Shown: positions 22,201 through 36,087, counted from the stretch's first letter. The stretch: DNA of 64,000 nucleotides from Mytilisepta virgata (GCA_028015205.1 CM051518.1:57236978-57300977), one strand, 5' to 3'. Numbers and translations are program-made. The notes: generated by a model not told the origin, from the sequence alone.

Positions 22201-25200
22201 CAAGTTAACTTTAGGCAGAGATTATGAACCAAAATGGATGAGTCATAATCTATGGCCTAAGTTAACTTGGAACGGTCATAATCTCTGTTTCAAATTTCTG
22301 CTTGAGGGTGATGTTTTAAATGATCTGTACTGTACACGATTCACTCATTTTGACACTTACTATAAGAGATTGGATTTTTCGGGTTTGGGGTGAAGGGTGT
22401 CAGTATAAATGTATACAAAATCTCATGATGAATATCAAATATATGGTTAGGGAATTACATCATCCCTTGAGAGCTTCCAGCCGGTTCCTACCGCCATATT
22501 GTCTTCCAGTTGTTTTATAGATGTGGCACCAATTATAATTGATGAGACAACGTCTTTCTGTAGAAGCCATCTTAATGCTATCTGTGCTGTTGTTTTACCT
22601 GTAAATGTTTTTTTAATTATACATTTTTTTAATAGGATTTCATCATCTACGCATATGCAGAAATTGAATGCACAGAAAACCATTACTACTTTTTTTAAAC
22701 AAAATTCCATTCAGTCTCATTGAAAAGATATGATATTGCAACGTGCGTATCCTATTGTGCAAGAATAACTTCTTTTAAACTTATTCCTCTTGTTATATGA
22801 AATATTGATGCAAACAGTCTTCAATTTTAATTTACCTTAAAATTCATAAATCAATGTACATGTCATTATTACTCATTCAAATTTAATCATTCTTGCATAT
22901 ATTACTATTACTTTTTAAAACAGTATAAATATACTATCCAATCTAGAAGTATTCGTTAAAATTCTAAACTTTTAATACTACCATTTGCGTTTGCTATATC
23001 TTTTACAACACCCATCAAGTCCCAGTAAGATTCTTTATCTGCATATTCATTCCAAGTAGGGCGAGGACTTGTATTTAGTTCATAACCTATACGACCACTC
23101 TTTTCATCCAGTGGCTCTCCTTGTTTATATTTGCCAGTTAGCATTCCTCTGATATAAAACATCAAGAATCATTGGTTCAACTGGTGTATACGGGTATAAA
23201 GTTTCAACTATTACATTAAAACATAAAACTTGTAAGGGAATACGATATAGTAATATTTCTATATTGATCGTTTGCTGAAATTTTACCACATATTCAATTT
23301 TATGTATATTTTACATATAAAACCTTAGTTTTTAAAGATATTTGACACTGATTTTTTGAGTCAAAAAACCTCCCTATAAAACTTTTGAACGAAAAAGATA
23401 AATTCACATATAAAAATATTCCCAAATTCATAGATGTTGTTCTGATAAATGACTGATGACAAAGATTGGTAAACGTTTTCGGAAATTGTGCAACGTTTCA
23501 CCAAATACTGATATTATTGCTTAAATTTACATAAATATGGAAAAAATGCCGTAAAGATTTTTTCTTTAAGATTTAGTTTTATTATCTTGAAGTGATGGAC
23601 TTCTGTTTGCAAAAAGAAAAAAAATTGATTACGGTTATGTTACAAAACAATCAAGGGTTTTTTATTGATATATTCTATATATCTCTTAACAACGTCATTA
23701 CTATGTACATTCATGCAGTACCTTCTCAACGGACTATATGGTAAAACACCAATTCCTTCATTTTTGCAGACTTGGAATTCTTCAAACTCAGGATGACGAA
23801 CAAGTAAATTGTATTGTTGCTGTAATGAATACACATCGTGACTAAAGTGCGACTAAAAATTGAGAAGCGTGTATTTACATAATATTGACTATTGATGATC
23901 AACAAAATAGATAACAGAAAAGGTCAACAATGACATACAAATCAATTAACGACATACAACAGACGTACAGAAAATAACATGAATGTTCTATTTCATACTT
24001 AAACAACTTTTTCGGTATCTAGTATCAATTGATGAAGTCCTGTTAATAATTCAGTGAAAAATTTATTCTATGCATGAAAATCTGAAAAGCGATTTCAAAG
24101 GATAAAAAGTAATCATATAGACGATAGTTCTCAGAACAATTGCAATGCCTTTCTCGTATGAGATGTATGACATCGACCAAAACATCAGATGGTCAATAGT
24201 TTATTTCTTCAGTCTATGTTACTAATCGTTTACGAATCGTGAATATTTACGAACATTTATATTTTAGATATACATTCAAGGGGAAATTACTCCTATATAG
24301 AGTCCTATACCAAGTTGTTCAAAAACATGATGACATTGTTACAATTGAGAAAATGAAACTTTTTCCTACAACTTCCCATCAGCTATCTTTAACTGTTTCT
24401 GACTCAGGACGGTGTAAAGGTTTAAGAAAAAAATGTCTGCATTAAAGATGAACATTGGAACATTGCAATGACTAACTATTGATCAATCATGTCCATTTGC
24501 GTGTTTGATTAAACATTCATGGGGAAATACCTGCTTTATGGAGTCGTAATACTGGGTTGGCACAAAACATGATATAGTTGTTCTACTTCAAAAGATCAAT
24601 CCCATATATGTTTATCTATCCGAAGCATCCTTTGAAATACTAGTAGGTCAAGAAATAATGAACAAATCCTGACATGGAAAAGGGGTCAAAAAAATTAATA
24701 ATTAGTAACATGTACTAGTTATGTTATGTTTAATTTTATATAATTTTCATTGAAAACAAAATAATAAAAGAAAAATGAAAACAGAAAATGACAATAATGG
24801 TAATAAAAAAATTCGGAAATTTACCTTAAAAACTGATATTTGACCAAGTGACCTTTTTAGGGTCATTGATAATTAATGTCATTAGAAGTGACAGGAAGAC
24901 GGCAACAGGAGAGAAAAACTTTTATAAGGTAAATAAACCCTCAGCATGATGACACTTATGTATAACTGATACTTTGTACAAAATGATATTTCGATATGTT
25001 ATGTACTTTTTGTCTATTAAATTTGTCGTCAAAGATTGACGGAAGAGAGAAATTTGATCATACGAAAAACTGGAACTATGATTTTCTCTCTGCAAATTAA
25101 AGACCTGAATACTGATAATGATAGCCAGACAGATAACAAGAACAAAAATGACCTTAATAACCAACATAATAATAGATTGTGACCTGCAAACTTATAAATG

Positions 25201-28200
25201 GTTGTAATCCCAGCAATTTTGTGTAATCAACAACTTTCTGTGCTTGCCATCCGACTAAGTTTGACGCTCCCAAGTACCGAACTTTGCCACATCGGACAAG
25301 ATCATCTAACGTCCTTAGTGTTTCCTCAATAGGTGTGGCATCATCCCAATTATGTATCTGTTATAAAATGATAATTGGATGAAATTTGACTGATTTCATT
25401 TATATAGATTCAGTAATTATTATTATTTTTCTTTGTATTAAAACAATAGTAATTTTATAAATTATATGTTTTACTAGATAAATGAAAGGAAAATGTTTTA
25501 TCTCTTAACTTAGAGCCTATCAGCATGTTACACTACACTCTGAGTAGATTGTCTAAAGTCGCATTCTTCTCCATCGACCAAAATGTGTGGATTTCCTTTA
25601 TATTTTTGTTGTTTGTTTGGGGGAGGGGCTGATTGGGGGTTTTGGTATAAATACAAATTACAATGATCGTTTTTTCATAACAATGTTCTACATTGCATCA
25701 GTATGAAAGTTTAAACTACTTCCAAAAGGAAAAAATATTCATTAAGAAAAATCAAAGACAACCACACATAAATTTATCTGTAAAAATTAAATATAGAATT
25801 ACTGTCCATTTTTTGTATTTGAACCAATAGAAATACCCCTATGCAGATGACATTTCTGAAGATTAAAGAATGATTTAATATGTATATTCAATAAGAAGGA
25901 AAATGTTTCCTGGTCGTTTTTCTTTCTTCTAGTTCTTTTATTATTCTTACATGGTGCAATGAAATATTTAATGTTTGGCGTAAATGATATTGTAGATTTC
26001 TTTCTTAATTACACATTATATAATAATCCTGGATTCTGATTGGTTAATTGCTGTTGCATTTGTTGCATAACTTTCCAATTTCAATGAACTCCCCCTGGAT
26101 ATAGACGATTTTCCGCTCTACCGGAATATATGCAAAAACGTATATACACATTTTATCCTGGATATACATTATGTACCCTCGCGAGCCTAAGAGGGCAAAA
26201 AATCAATTCGGAACACTTGGAGTGGGATCTCTCTTTGAAATGTACTTAAGTTTTTGCAAAAATTAAATAAAACGAAATGTCGGTTGTTGTAGACGCAGGC
26301 GGCGTCCTGCAAAGATTTGGTACAGCTGTATTAATTTTTATTTTATCCACTAAATCAACATCACATGTAAGCAATTACATTAACATCTTCTTAATAATCA
26401 ATGTAATTAAACAGATAAAGAATGGCGGAAGGGGTATATACAAAAATACCAGTCTGGAGACCAAATGTTCATCGCCTTACGGCTCGGGAAATTTTGCCGC
26501 CTTTCGTCTGTTATTTTTTTTTTATATTTACCTCTCCCAGACATTATATATCTATTCAAATTTCCATGCACCAATTCACTCACCTGATACAAGTCAATGT
26601 AACGAGTTTGAAGACGCTCCAGACTATCTTCACAGCTTTTGATAATGTGTCGTCTGCTGAGTCCACAATTATTTACATCTTTTGACATTTGGGAACGTAC
26701 TTTAGTAGCAACAACAATGTTATCCCTGTTTTGTCTATAATATTAAATCGTTTCAAAATCATTTTTAAACTACAATTATATTTGGATTACTTTAGTTGCT
26801 TACTTTAAATGGTCAAACAAGTTTCCATTTAGACTTTCAAAAAACAGTTATATGATATAATGATAAATCGAAAGGCAGGCACGTCCTCTGTTTTCTGTTT
26901 GAAAATTAGATATAGGTCTTTTATAGAGAATACCATTCATACATGACATTTGTAATCGGACAAAGTGTACACATTAAGAACTTACCTTTTTAACCATGTA
27001 CCAATGATCGTTTCTGACTGACCAAAACAGTATATGTTTGCAGTGTCCAGAAAATTTCCACCAAGTTGGACATAACGGTCCATTATTGCAAGTGACTTTT
27101 CTTCATCAGATTGTGTTGGACTGCTAAATATCTAGAAAATTAGGAATGCAATATTAGCTTTCAAATGTATTCAATACTAAAGTCTACATAATTATGTGTA
27201 AACATTTTGGAGAGTAAAGGGCATATCGCTTACTGTTTCTCGACCTTAGATGTAAAAGTATATAGGAATTATCACGTACTGTCAGAGAAAGCAATTGTGT
27301 TTTGAAACTTGCAATACGTTTGCCTAATATCCTATATAAAAACTAACTAGGGTTAGATTATACTGCCACCATTTTTTTAAATCCAGCCTCTTTTTGCCAA
27401 ATTGAGATAAAAAATGTTTGTTTACATATAATGGTGCATTAGAGAACACGATTTCTATAAATATTCGAAACGTTATTCATATCCAAAATTTTGTGTTTAA
27501 GAACATTGTGGTTCCTTTTTTTTTAAATTTGTTGTACAACAAAACATGTAGTGTTTAAAGAGGACAAATATACCCAAAAGCAATAAAAAAAAACGTAATC
27601 CATTAGACAGACAAAACCTGGGAAGACAAATGAACAACCACAAGCACAACAAATAAACATTGAAAACGAAAAACCAATGAACAACACGAACTCCAGGAGT
27701 GAACTCGGGTGCTCCGGAAGGGTAAGCAGCTCTTGCTCCGTATACAGCACGCGTCGTGAAGTTCAACAAAGTCAATCCGGGGTAGTCACAAATCGGTGGA
27801 GATACATGAACACTGTAACGGTCAATCAATTCGTGATGACAACCATAAATTTTCTAAGTGATGACTTATTCCTTATAAAACCCTGGTTAAGAAGCTTTTG
27901 TGACAGCAGTAATCCTATTTGTCGAAAGTCATGGTAACTCCCGCATACCGTTGAATATCGGATAAGCTGAGAAACATAGACGCCATATGCAGGCGATGCT
28001 GGTATATTGCTACTCAAGAATGGAAAGTTAACAATAGGAAAGTCAAAGTCATCACGTTTGTCATAAAGTTTTGTCTTCAGATGTCCCTCATTGTCTATTT
28101 CGACAAACAAATCCAAATATGAAGCGTACATTGGTTTATCTCTAGTATCCTTAATTCCAAGCTCACTGGGGTAGATGAGATGTAGAAGTCTTTGATGTAT

Positions 28201-30625
28201 CTGTAGTATCTGTAGTTTAAATCATCCGTCAATTAACTGATAAGTCGCAAATCGACGAAATGTGCACATCCTATGCACCAAAACTGGTATTAAAGAATTT
28301 ATAACCACCGAGTCGATACCGCTAATGGGGGACTGAAAATGCGCTATGGTATCACCAGCTCAGCTGATAGTATTCCGATAAATTTAAAGATAATAATTCA
28401 CAAAAAAGATTAATAATAATTAAAGATTAATACATGGTCTTTTTCATATTGCCCTTGTTATCAGCCCGATACATTGATATCAACCGCGAGGTTTTTAACC
28501 CGAGGGACGATATCAGTTTAGGGATGATAACACGGGCAATATGAAAAAGACCATGTATTAATCTATTTATCACAAATTTTGCCACTAGCAGGAAATAATT
28601 TTACTGTTGAATTAGATTTTTCAGTCTTCAAATAATTTTGTCAGGATTTCCACATCCCTGAATAAAGGTGCACATTCACAATGCTTTCAGCTATTAAACA
28701 GTGTTATTTCTTCCACTTAGAGAATAGAGTCGAAAAAATAAATGCAACTTCAGTTCCTGTGTTTTTCCCCGAGATCTACAAATAGATTTTATAAGCCTCT
28801 ATTAGAAACTGCTTAGAACATTTATTAACGGTTAATTCACCATAAATAATGATCAGACGATTATTTGCAGCTGAGCGGAAGTGACGTCGCTGAAGCTCAC
28901 GACAGGGCAGATAACATGCATCAAATTATGCTTTTATTACATATGCCTTATTTGAATAAAATATGTAAAATAGGCTCCAAGGGGCCTTTATCACTCACCC
29001 GGATTCAATTGTCAAATCACAGGCAATAAAAGAAGTATCTGAAGGCAACTGGGTTGATGAATGGGATGAATGGACAATTGTTTGATACTGCATAATCTAC
29101 ATGTACATGTTAAATACTGCCACATTTTCTTTTTTATATTTTAAACTGGATCAAGTTTCAAAGAAGACTTTGCAAATCGCAATTTCCAACCCAGTTCATA
29201 GTTGACAGTCAAATGATAAATATCTAAAAGAAGAAAACCTTAGAATCATTGACGAAAATTCAGTTTCTTTTTCCTCAGTTGTTTCAGGGTAGATTTTAAG
29301 TGAATTGTATAGATGGGTCCTATGTTTAAGTAAGTTCATGTGTAAAAGCCATCTTAGTAGCTGGGCTGGGTCATAGGACACAATTATTGATATTTGCTTG
29401 TATTGGCCAAAAATAGGTTAGCATTTCATGTTCGAAAGAAGGTACCTCTGAAACAGAACAACCTGAGGAACATTGCTGCCAGGTTTTGTTCCATTTAGCT
29501 ATGTAGGTTTACAGAAGATTTTAAAAATTCATGCCCCTTTTTCTATTTATAGTAACAGCAGCCATGTTGGTTGGAAGTCGGGGACACCGGACATTGAATG
29601 CAGCTTAACAAAGGACCATTCCAACAAAATTTGGTCCCAATTACCCAAGTGGTTTCAAAGCTGAAGATCTAGAAAGGAAAGTTTACGACGGACGACGGAC
29701 GCGAAGTGATTGTAACAGGTCACCTGGCAATCTAAAAGAAAAAAAACGCCATGTGGTATGGAGCATAGGGCTACTGGGTTGTGTTTGATTTAAAACAACC
29801 AATATGTTGTATATTGACTGGGAGCATACAAATGCCCAAAATACATGTAATACCATGTACGTTTGAATATGCGTCAAATATTTTTCAATTTAGTGTTTAG
29901 GTAAATTTACATCTGTAGTTTATTTGCATACATGTGTATATACCTATGTAAAAAACTGCACGTGAATATGGCTTAAAAAATAACAATCCAAAGATACTAA
30001 TATTAAATATAGTAAATTTATACTATGCTGTATACGACGCATTTCAAGGAGTTACCTCTCATCGGCAGCATTAAAACCGAAACATTTGGAAGACCAAAAA
30101 CCAAACTTATTTTAAACAAGAAGTACTCATAACCAAAAATACCGAAATAGGAAGCCAAATTTCAGCCAAGGAGATCTACCATGTGCCATACAAGGAATGA
30201 ACACTTAGTATTTCTATTATTTTTGAATTTTGCTAAATACTGGAAATTTCTGTAAGAAATCAATGAATAATCATGTCAGACAAGTCGGGCGACTGGGTTG
30301 GCGAATACCCTCGTGGACCTAGGATCCACCATGCAGAGGCATCATCCCAGGAGTTTCAAAATAACAAGCCAAAGATACTAATATTAGATATAGTAAATTT
30401 ATACTATGCTAAATACGATGCATTTCAAGGAGTTACCTCTCACCTCTTAACTTAGTATGCATTCGTAATATAATAATACAAAGACATATTTGATCAACTT
30501 ACAGTATACTTGCTGTCTTCTACCTTGCCAAATGTCATCGTTCCAAGGCACATATTAGACACTTTAAGTCCAGATCTACCAAGATATACATATTCAACAC
30601 AGCAGTTTCCCGTATTCGCCGACAT
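16654..30625 (-). CDS. AKR copy B: YajO-like aldo-keto reductase, 8 exons, intact
   Basis: Exons in gene order on the minus strand: 30503-30625 (ATG at 30625), 26986-27131, 26584-26734, 25184-25357, 23722-23819, 22982-23148, 22459-22598, 16654-16776. All borders are GT/AG and the phases join. The total is 1122 nt, about 373 residues, near the usual length of the family (E. coli YajO is about 324). AKRs are NAD(P)H-dependent oxidoreductases with a TIM-barrel fold, probably cytosolic. Catalytic set: Asp and Tyr in [13 protein letters not shown], Lys in VVATKVR, His in LYQ/IHNWDD. Exon 6 is 2 codons shorter than in C. The last intron is 5.7 kb and full of repeats, so the choice of exon 8 is the least certain part; its reading ([13 protein letters not shown]...VVQNIY) and phase fit. 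The substrate cannot be told from sequence. Confidence 0.9.
16841..17067. repeat. Dispersed repeat family Y, copy 1
   Basis: Nearly identical to 29980-30208, and its first 85 bp again at 30360-30445. Shared phrases: 'aaagatactaatatta', 'ttatactatgct', 'gcatttcaaggagttacctctca'. It lies in the last intron of AKR copy B. Confidence 0.9.
17518..17620. repeat. Dispersed repeat family Z, single arm
   Basis: 'aaagtcaagaaataccaaa', 'gggatatttgga' and 'actccggagaacaacga' recur at 30824-30915 and as both arms of the palindrome at 40975-41167. This is a common mussel-type repeat (recalled, not searched). Confidence 0.8.
17633..18900. repeat. Degenerate minisatellite built on 'ttactaaaaacagaaa'
   Basis: The word 'ttactaaaaacagaaa', with spacers such as 'tcatgttaataaa', 'attacggcaaatatgta' and 'tgcggcggacagatg', recurs many times. 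It is dense at 18350-18900 and sparser at 17633-17780. The section between (17790-18350) is ordinary AT-rich DNA. It lies in the last intron of AKR copy B. Confidence 0.8.
19157..19229. repeat. (AT)n microsatellite
   Basis: About 73 bp of uninterrupted alternating A and T. Confidence 0.98.
20142..21181. mobile_element. Possible non-autonomous DNA transposon (CCCTTACC ends)
   Basis: It begins CCCTTACCGAAAAGG...TGCTGCAA and ends TTGCTGCAAATATTTCTTTTTGGTAAGGG, so the ends are imperfect inverted repeats. TTAA stands before the left end, but the right flank (AAGT) does not copy it. Inside are several 'gcgaacat(a/c)gcagcaa'-type words in both orientations. No transposase frame was seen. It lies in the last intron of AKR copy B. 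Confidence 0.5.
21186..21905. repeat. Tandem repeat, three diverged units of about 235-250 bp
   Basis: 'cttat(g/a)tc(a)c..tatggctaa.tttaac' at about 21186, 21421 and 21670 is each time followed by 'aaaagctaaa', an 'acaagtat' word, 'gcagagatgcc'-like words and 'gaaacttgt.ttt'. It directly follows the possible DNA transposon. Confidence 0.7.
22189..22287. repeat. Imperfect inverted repeat
   Basis: 'aagttaactttaggc' with 'agattatga' on the left faces 'tcataatct' with 'gcctaagttaactt' on the right around a short loop. It lies just downstream of AKR copy B exon 7, in the last intron. Confidence 0.6.
27565..27925. repeat. Dispersed repeat family X, copy 2
   Basis: Same family as 16085-16500, shorter by about 45 bp in the middle. 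It lies in intron 1 of AKR copy B (27132-30502), a 3.4 kb intron otherwise made of the elements listed from 28230 to 30445. Confidence 0.85.
28230..28310 (-). repeat. Short dispersed repeat, 'cgacgaaatgtgca' family
   Basis: 'gcaaatcgacgaaatgtgcac' and 'caccaaaactggtat' are the reverse complement of words at 40350-40395 and 52470-52515. This could be the tail of a SINE-like family. Confidence 0.6.
28424..28564. mobile_element. Foldback element, 141 bp with about 65-bp inverted arms
   Basis: The left arm begins AGATTAATACATGGTCTT and the right arm ends with its exact reverse complement. The arms stay complementary with few mismatches up to a short centre near 'cgcgaggtttttaacccg'. There is no coding capacity. 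It may be a MITE-like foldback element, in intron 1 of AKR copy B. Confidence 0.85.
28971..29720 (+). repeat. Dispersed mollusc repeat, plus orientation
   Basis: It opens with 'aggctccaaggggcctttatcactcacccgg', like the heads at 47692 and 61421, continues with 'gcagccatgttggttgg', 'ggacaccggaca' and 'aaaggaccattcc' words, and ends 'gacggacgacggacgcgaagtgat'. I associate this head and tail with a common bivalve repeat (recalled). Confidence 0.7.
29980..30208. repeat. Dispersed repeat family Y, copy 2
   Basis: Nearly identical to 16841-17067. Here it is close upstream of the truncated copy at 30360. Confidence 0.9.
30360..30445. repeat. Dispersed repeat family Y, truncated copy 3
   Basis: The first 85 bp of family Y, 58 bp before the donor-side end of AKR copy B exon 1. 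Confidence 0.85.
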
Positions 30626-33600
30626 TTTACTGGGATACGTGGAAAATATTGATATATATAATATTTATATTAAAAAATTACTTATATTACGTAATATATT
30701 AACAAGCGGTGCATGTAATTATTTTTTAATCAATAAAACTTAAATAATGCAGAAAATTTGTTAATGCGTTTGGTGTGTAATTAGGATATAAATGTCGGAT
30801 ATACTTCCTATATATGTTTAATAGTAAAGTAAAGAAATACCAAAAGGATATTCGAAGGAGTGGAAAATCGAAACAACTGACAAACTCCGGAGAACAACGA
30901 AAAAAGACAATACATGCACTACAATTAAAAACTAGAATCATATGAATAACATGGACCTACCGTATTCCTATTTCTTTTTTCTATGCAAAGGGGAGGGTTG
31001 GTGTCAGTTAGCTGGAAGTTTTTCACTTTTACTAAAATCGAAATTTAGGAGATAACTAATATTTTAATAATGTTGCAAATTGATTTTACTGGCAACCATC
31101 ATGACCATAAAATCAAAAACTGATACACTGTATCGTTAAATATTAAAGTACATTAGTGTTATATATATTCTTATGGAACTGAGAAGGTGTTTAACAAAAT
31201 AGAGATGTTTTTTAAAGAATTGTATCTCTTATTTTTAAATACACGATAATGTCAAATTAGTAAATTGCCATGCTTGATTATATAACCCCCATGAACTGAT
31301 CACTCGTATCATAATTTCGACCTTTTTGGATAAAAAAGCTATTTCTATTTATTAAAAAAACGGAAAAAACATATGTAAATTATGAATCGAAGACAATTTA
31401 CTATATATAGAATAATTTAATTATATCTGTAAAATATCAAATACTGTGCGTTTCGTTTCATTAATTCATTGTTAAATGTATTTGATGCGGAACATACACC
31501 ATTAAATATAATAATTAAAAATATATCCATTGAATACTATTTTTCAATAGACTTCAGACAGGCAATCCAAACCCTTCATTTCCTAAGATATTTGGTTTTT
31601 AATGGATTTAGTAAATTGCCTACTCCATATTCTCAATATCCATTAAACTGAAAAACTCATTTTATTGGGATAAGGATTGTAACCGGCAAAACATCTTATT
31701 CATTCAACTACTTTAGGAGATTAATATTTTCGAAGACCTGTTCAGAATAAAGATAAAGAAAACTGATTATTATTTTGTTAACTGGTTCTCTGCTTAATGT
31801 TGCCTTTAATTTTAGAACAAAAATCTTGGACCAACTCATGTCGTCTGCTAGAAAGAAGTGGTCCGACCAATTGATATTGAGATATTAAAGAGAATGCTTT
31901 CAACACCTTGACTAAGAAATTAAACTACAATTATCCTAAGACCAAGGCAACAATTATAAATAAACAAGTAAAAGATATGATATACATGAATTAATTTCAT
32001 GTCTTTTGGTGGGGATTTCTTCTTGCAAGTTTTCAGCTTTTGTGCTGCCTTGTTCTACTTTTCTTTGATTTTCTAAGTGATTTTGCTGTTTTTGTAACTG
32101 TTGTTGTGAATAAACGTTGTCTACGGACTCTTAAATGTGCATATGTTAGAAGGTCGGAATTCACCAAAACACAATGAACAACAAAATAAATGGGAGTATG
32201 CACCATTTAGTAACCTTGAAATACTAAGCACCATTCAAACAAGAAACTAAAGATTTTAATTAAACTCATAAATAATTACATCTCCAATGTGTGGTTATCA
32301 TTGCAGAAAATGAAAATGATATAGGATAAAATGTTGAAGAAAAGTGAACCTGAAAAAGAAACGTTTTTTTTTCAAATACATTTTACATATTTCGATTATA
32401 AAAATTTAGATATGTACTAATTAAAATCCAATTGTTCATATCGACGAGTTCAAGAAAGTTTTGAAAATAATCATATTCTCTATAATCTTAAGACAGTCAC
32501 TAACACCTCAAACCAAAAATCAAAGTACTGAAGTACTGAACATCAGAGGACCTCAAGTTATGTTGGATTATTGATAAATGACAGGTGTTTATATAGTACC
32601 TGCCAGACAGATGTTCACCTTACAATAAAGTACACATAATATAATTTGCTATCATATCTGAGATACTGTCTTATAGTAAGAAACTTATCTTTGTGAATTA
32701 TCCATGAAATGTTGACGTGGTCAAATGAGAACTGCTAGATTGGCATTATGACCGTATAGTTGCACACTTGCAAAAATCTTTAGCTTATTACTTATGACAG
32801 AGAATCAACATAGCAAATATTTTTTTGACTAGTCACTGAATTATGAGAAAGAGGTCAAGACAATCATATTAAAACAGATAAATTGTAATATTTGGGTGAA
32901 AGATACCACATGAACAGTAAACTCATATATCGATAATATTATGTCTAAAACTGAAAAAGACAAATAAGAGTACACTAGAAACAACATAGAAAACTAAAGC
33001 CTGAGCAACTTAACCCCACCAATAGTTGGGGTGATCTCAAGTGCTCTGGATGGGTAGTAGCAATGAGATGATTTTGCACCGTACATATAGATCACAACTA
33101 CAATATGAATGCGTCGGTCCTTAGAGGACTGTAAAACAGGGCTTGTAATTCTTTGGTGGATATCTTTTGATTTTCTGTTTGTATATTGATGTGGCCATTA
33201 GTTTTCTGATTTATATTGTTTAATATTTGTCATTTCATATCTATTTCTAACTGATTTTAGTATAGTTTTTTTCTGATTGTAAAGATGTTGTATGGTTAGC
33301 TTTATTTCTTTTTCATCATTTTGTTTCTGTGTCTGATTACCAATCATACCTCCCTTTTCGTTTCTTTTTTTTTAATAATGACAACAGTTTGGTTTCAATT
33401 TTCATTTATATATGTAACAATATAAAACAGTATATATAAAATCTCATATTACATTATTAATATTGGTCATTGTTGGAATGTATTCATCTTTAACAATGTA
33501 CTGTAAAAGTGCTATTTTCTAACAGGTACTTAGTATTATGGTTATTGTGATATCACTTATTCAAAGGACACAGTTCATTTATAGCCCAAAACGGTCTAAA

Positions 33601-36087
33601 ATATAAATCTTACAATTAAACTCCAAATAGTTCACAATTTTGTTCGTAAATTGGTCGATTTCAAATGTATTAACGCTCAATAAATCAGTTCTTTCATAAT
33701 AGTACATTACATTCTCCAAATTAGGCCCATTTTGTCCAAATATAATGATTTGGTGCAATTTTCAGACATGAAAGCTTTAGGAAAATTTGGCCACCATCTA
33801 CAATCCAAAATGTTTTGTAACCAAAAGACTCAAAATTTGATAAAGAATTCATCAAAATAAAAACTTTTCGGAATTGTATGGCAGCCATGGTTAATTATGC
33901 CAAAACATATAAATTTCAGACAAAATTGACCAAAAATACAAATAATGTATAATTATGGGGTCATAGCTTCAAGATATTTAATAGTAGTTGCCAAAATAGT
34001 ATATTTTAGTCTTAATAGAATTATCACAAGTATTTCTATTTGAAATTTGTAATCGCTTGACCAATTTAGGGCCATTCTAACCCTTCGTGAACATCTCTTT
34101 TCCTATAATATGTAGTAAATTTCTATTTGATATTCCTTAAAATATTCACATATACCAAAATACATTTTTTTATATTACATTTAACGAGAAACATTTTACA
34201 TGATCCCATATATTTGATTTAATCCAGTTATATATATGCTAAGCATACAGTCATAATGACTTTCAAATGTAGGACTATATTATGTGAACAGAACTGAGCA
34301 TTTTATTATTTATTTAGCATATCTGTTATGTTTTCAAATCATTTATCTGTATGCTGAGCTAGCATTTGTATAGTCTCTTAATATTCTAAAATGGATTAAA
34401 AGGATCACATGTGTTACAATCAAACTTTGGATTGACCATTAGATAACTTTAAAAAATGTCATAACTGGTATATATAAACATTTGGATTTATTATTGTATT
34501 ATCCATTGAATTCATGCTATTTCCATTTAATACAGTTCAATAGACTATCTATACCTATTATTAATAGTAAAAAATGCAAAAAACTATAAATATATACATT
34601 GGACTAACATATATACATTATTCATAAAAATTAATCATTTATCAAACTTCAAAAAGTTTATTACATCGCATAGCATATACATGTATACATATAGTTGTAC
34701 ATAACTCTAAACTATATATAACAGTAAATAATTTGTGAATGTATCAGTGGTACTTGCTTGCATATTAGTTACTATGGGACACGTCTCTAGAATAGTGAAA
34801 GAATCACCATTCAATTTTGCGTTTGATTATTTTTTTTTTTTTGTGGGAATGAGCACTTTAAAATAAATAGTGTTTTGTTTAACATTTGTCTGCGGCAAAT
34901 AGGAGTTCGAAATATTATTAAGATAGTAAAAATATTTCCACATATAAATGGAAATATAACTATAATGATAAGAGGGACACAATCCAGATTTTAAATTTTT
35001 TTTTTTTTTTTTTTTTTTGGTGATAATAAACATTGTTTATATATTTAATAACATTCAGTTGAGCCATATTAATATTATAAAACGGAAATCACTTTCATGA
35101 TGAACAGAGATTTACATACAGACAGACAACGGTAACATTGACTGCCCCCATCGGCTTAGCAAAAAGGGCATTAACATTGTAATGACTAGTATAGATGCAT
35201 TGGGAATGAGAACAAACAGTAGTTCATAGCATACAGTTTTAGTTCAAAAATCTATATATATACTGTATATATATTCATCCGCAACAACAATTTTTCGGTA
35301 CGTCATTGATATTAAAGATTGTTTGATTAATATACTAATATTTCTAACGACAAAACATTTTCATATTATTAATTTGGATTTAAAAAACAAAAATTTGAGT
35401 ATTCATTGAAAACATGAATTTAAAAGAAGCGATAACGAATTTTATTTTGCACTATATAATGTCCGCGGGTCTATAATTTTTATAGGTCGGTTATCATTCC
35501 AAAACTAATTTAAATATATGCATATATGCAAATAAGCGGGAAATTTAGGCGATGGCAATACACCCGAGGCCCTGACGGTCCTCTGATGTAAAAATGCAAA
35601 TGTTCATTCCTCACCAAACCATTTAAACGATGGTGTAAAATGTATATATGGAGATGTAGAAGATTCGGAGCTGTTGCTTCTACAAAATATACTGTTTTAC
35701 AGAATCTTTGTAACTTTATCAAGGTTAAAATAGTGGAAATATGTCGTACATCATAATTACATTTATACTTTATACTTTATATGTATGTGTTTGTGACTCT
35801 GTTTAAGTTTAAAGAGTTAAAAAAAGTTACTTGCAGTACAAGGGTATCTAATCAACTTGCGAATTAAGGTAAAGTATCATATGTTGACATCTTGTGCATC
35901 TAAAGTTGGTATTAAAAAATATATGTAAAAGAACAAGTAGGACACAAAAAGATACACTTTGAAAATGTCTGTAACACAGATCCACAAATATTGTCACACG
36001 TTCAAAGTTTCCATTTATGAACAAATGAAACAGGTACATTTTCAGTATCACGTTAATAACTGATATAAAATTAATATCTTTTAACAA
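30626..36087. other. Intergenic between AKR copies B and C
   Basis: It holds a family Z arm at 30824-30915 and blocks at 31740-32010, 32370-32440 and 35640-36087. These blocks recur, in the same order but much closer together, at 41410-41640, 41700-41770 and 41790-42237, downstream of copy D. The section 32480-35640 has no counterpart there and looks inserted. A family X trace is at about 33000-33070 and a T run at 34997-35019. No gene was seen. Confidence 0.6.

Noticed and set aside
26277..26642. Plus-strand frame of 121 codons in intron 3 of AKR copy B
   Set aside because: No domain, low-complexity end, and it overlaps the minus-strand exon 3 of copy B. The surrounding text looks like a dispersed repeat.
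27497..27829. Minus-strand frame of 110 codons, with a relative at 16139-16345
   Set aside because: Both are translations of dispersed repeat family X; the shared protein-like words follow from shared DNA.
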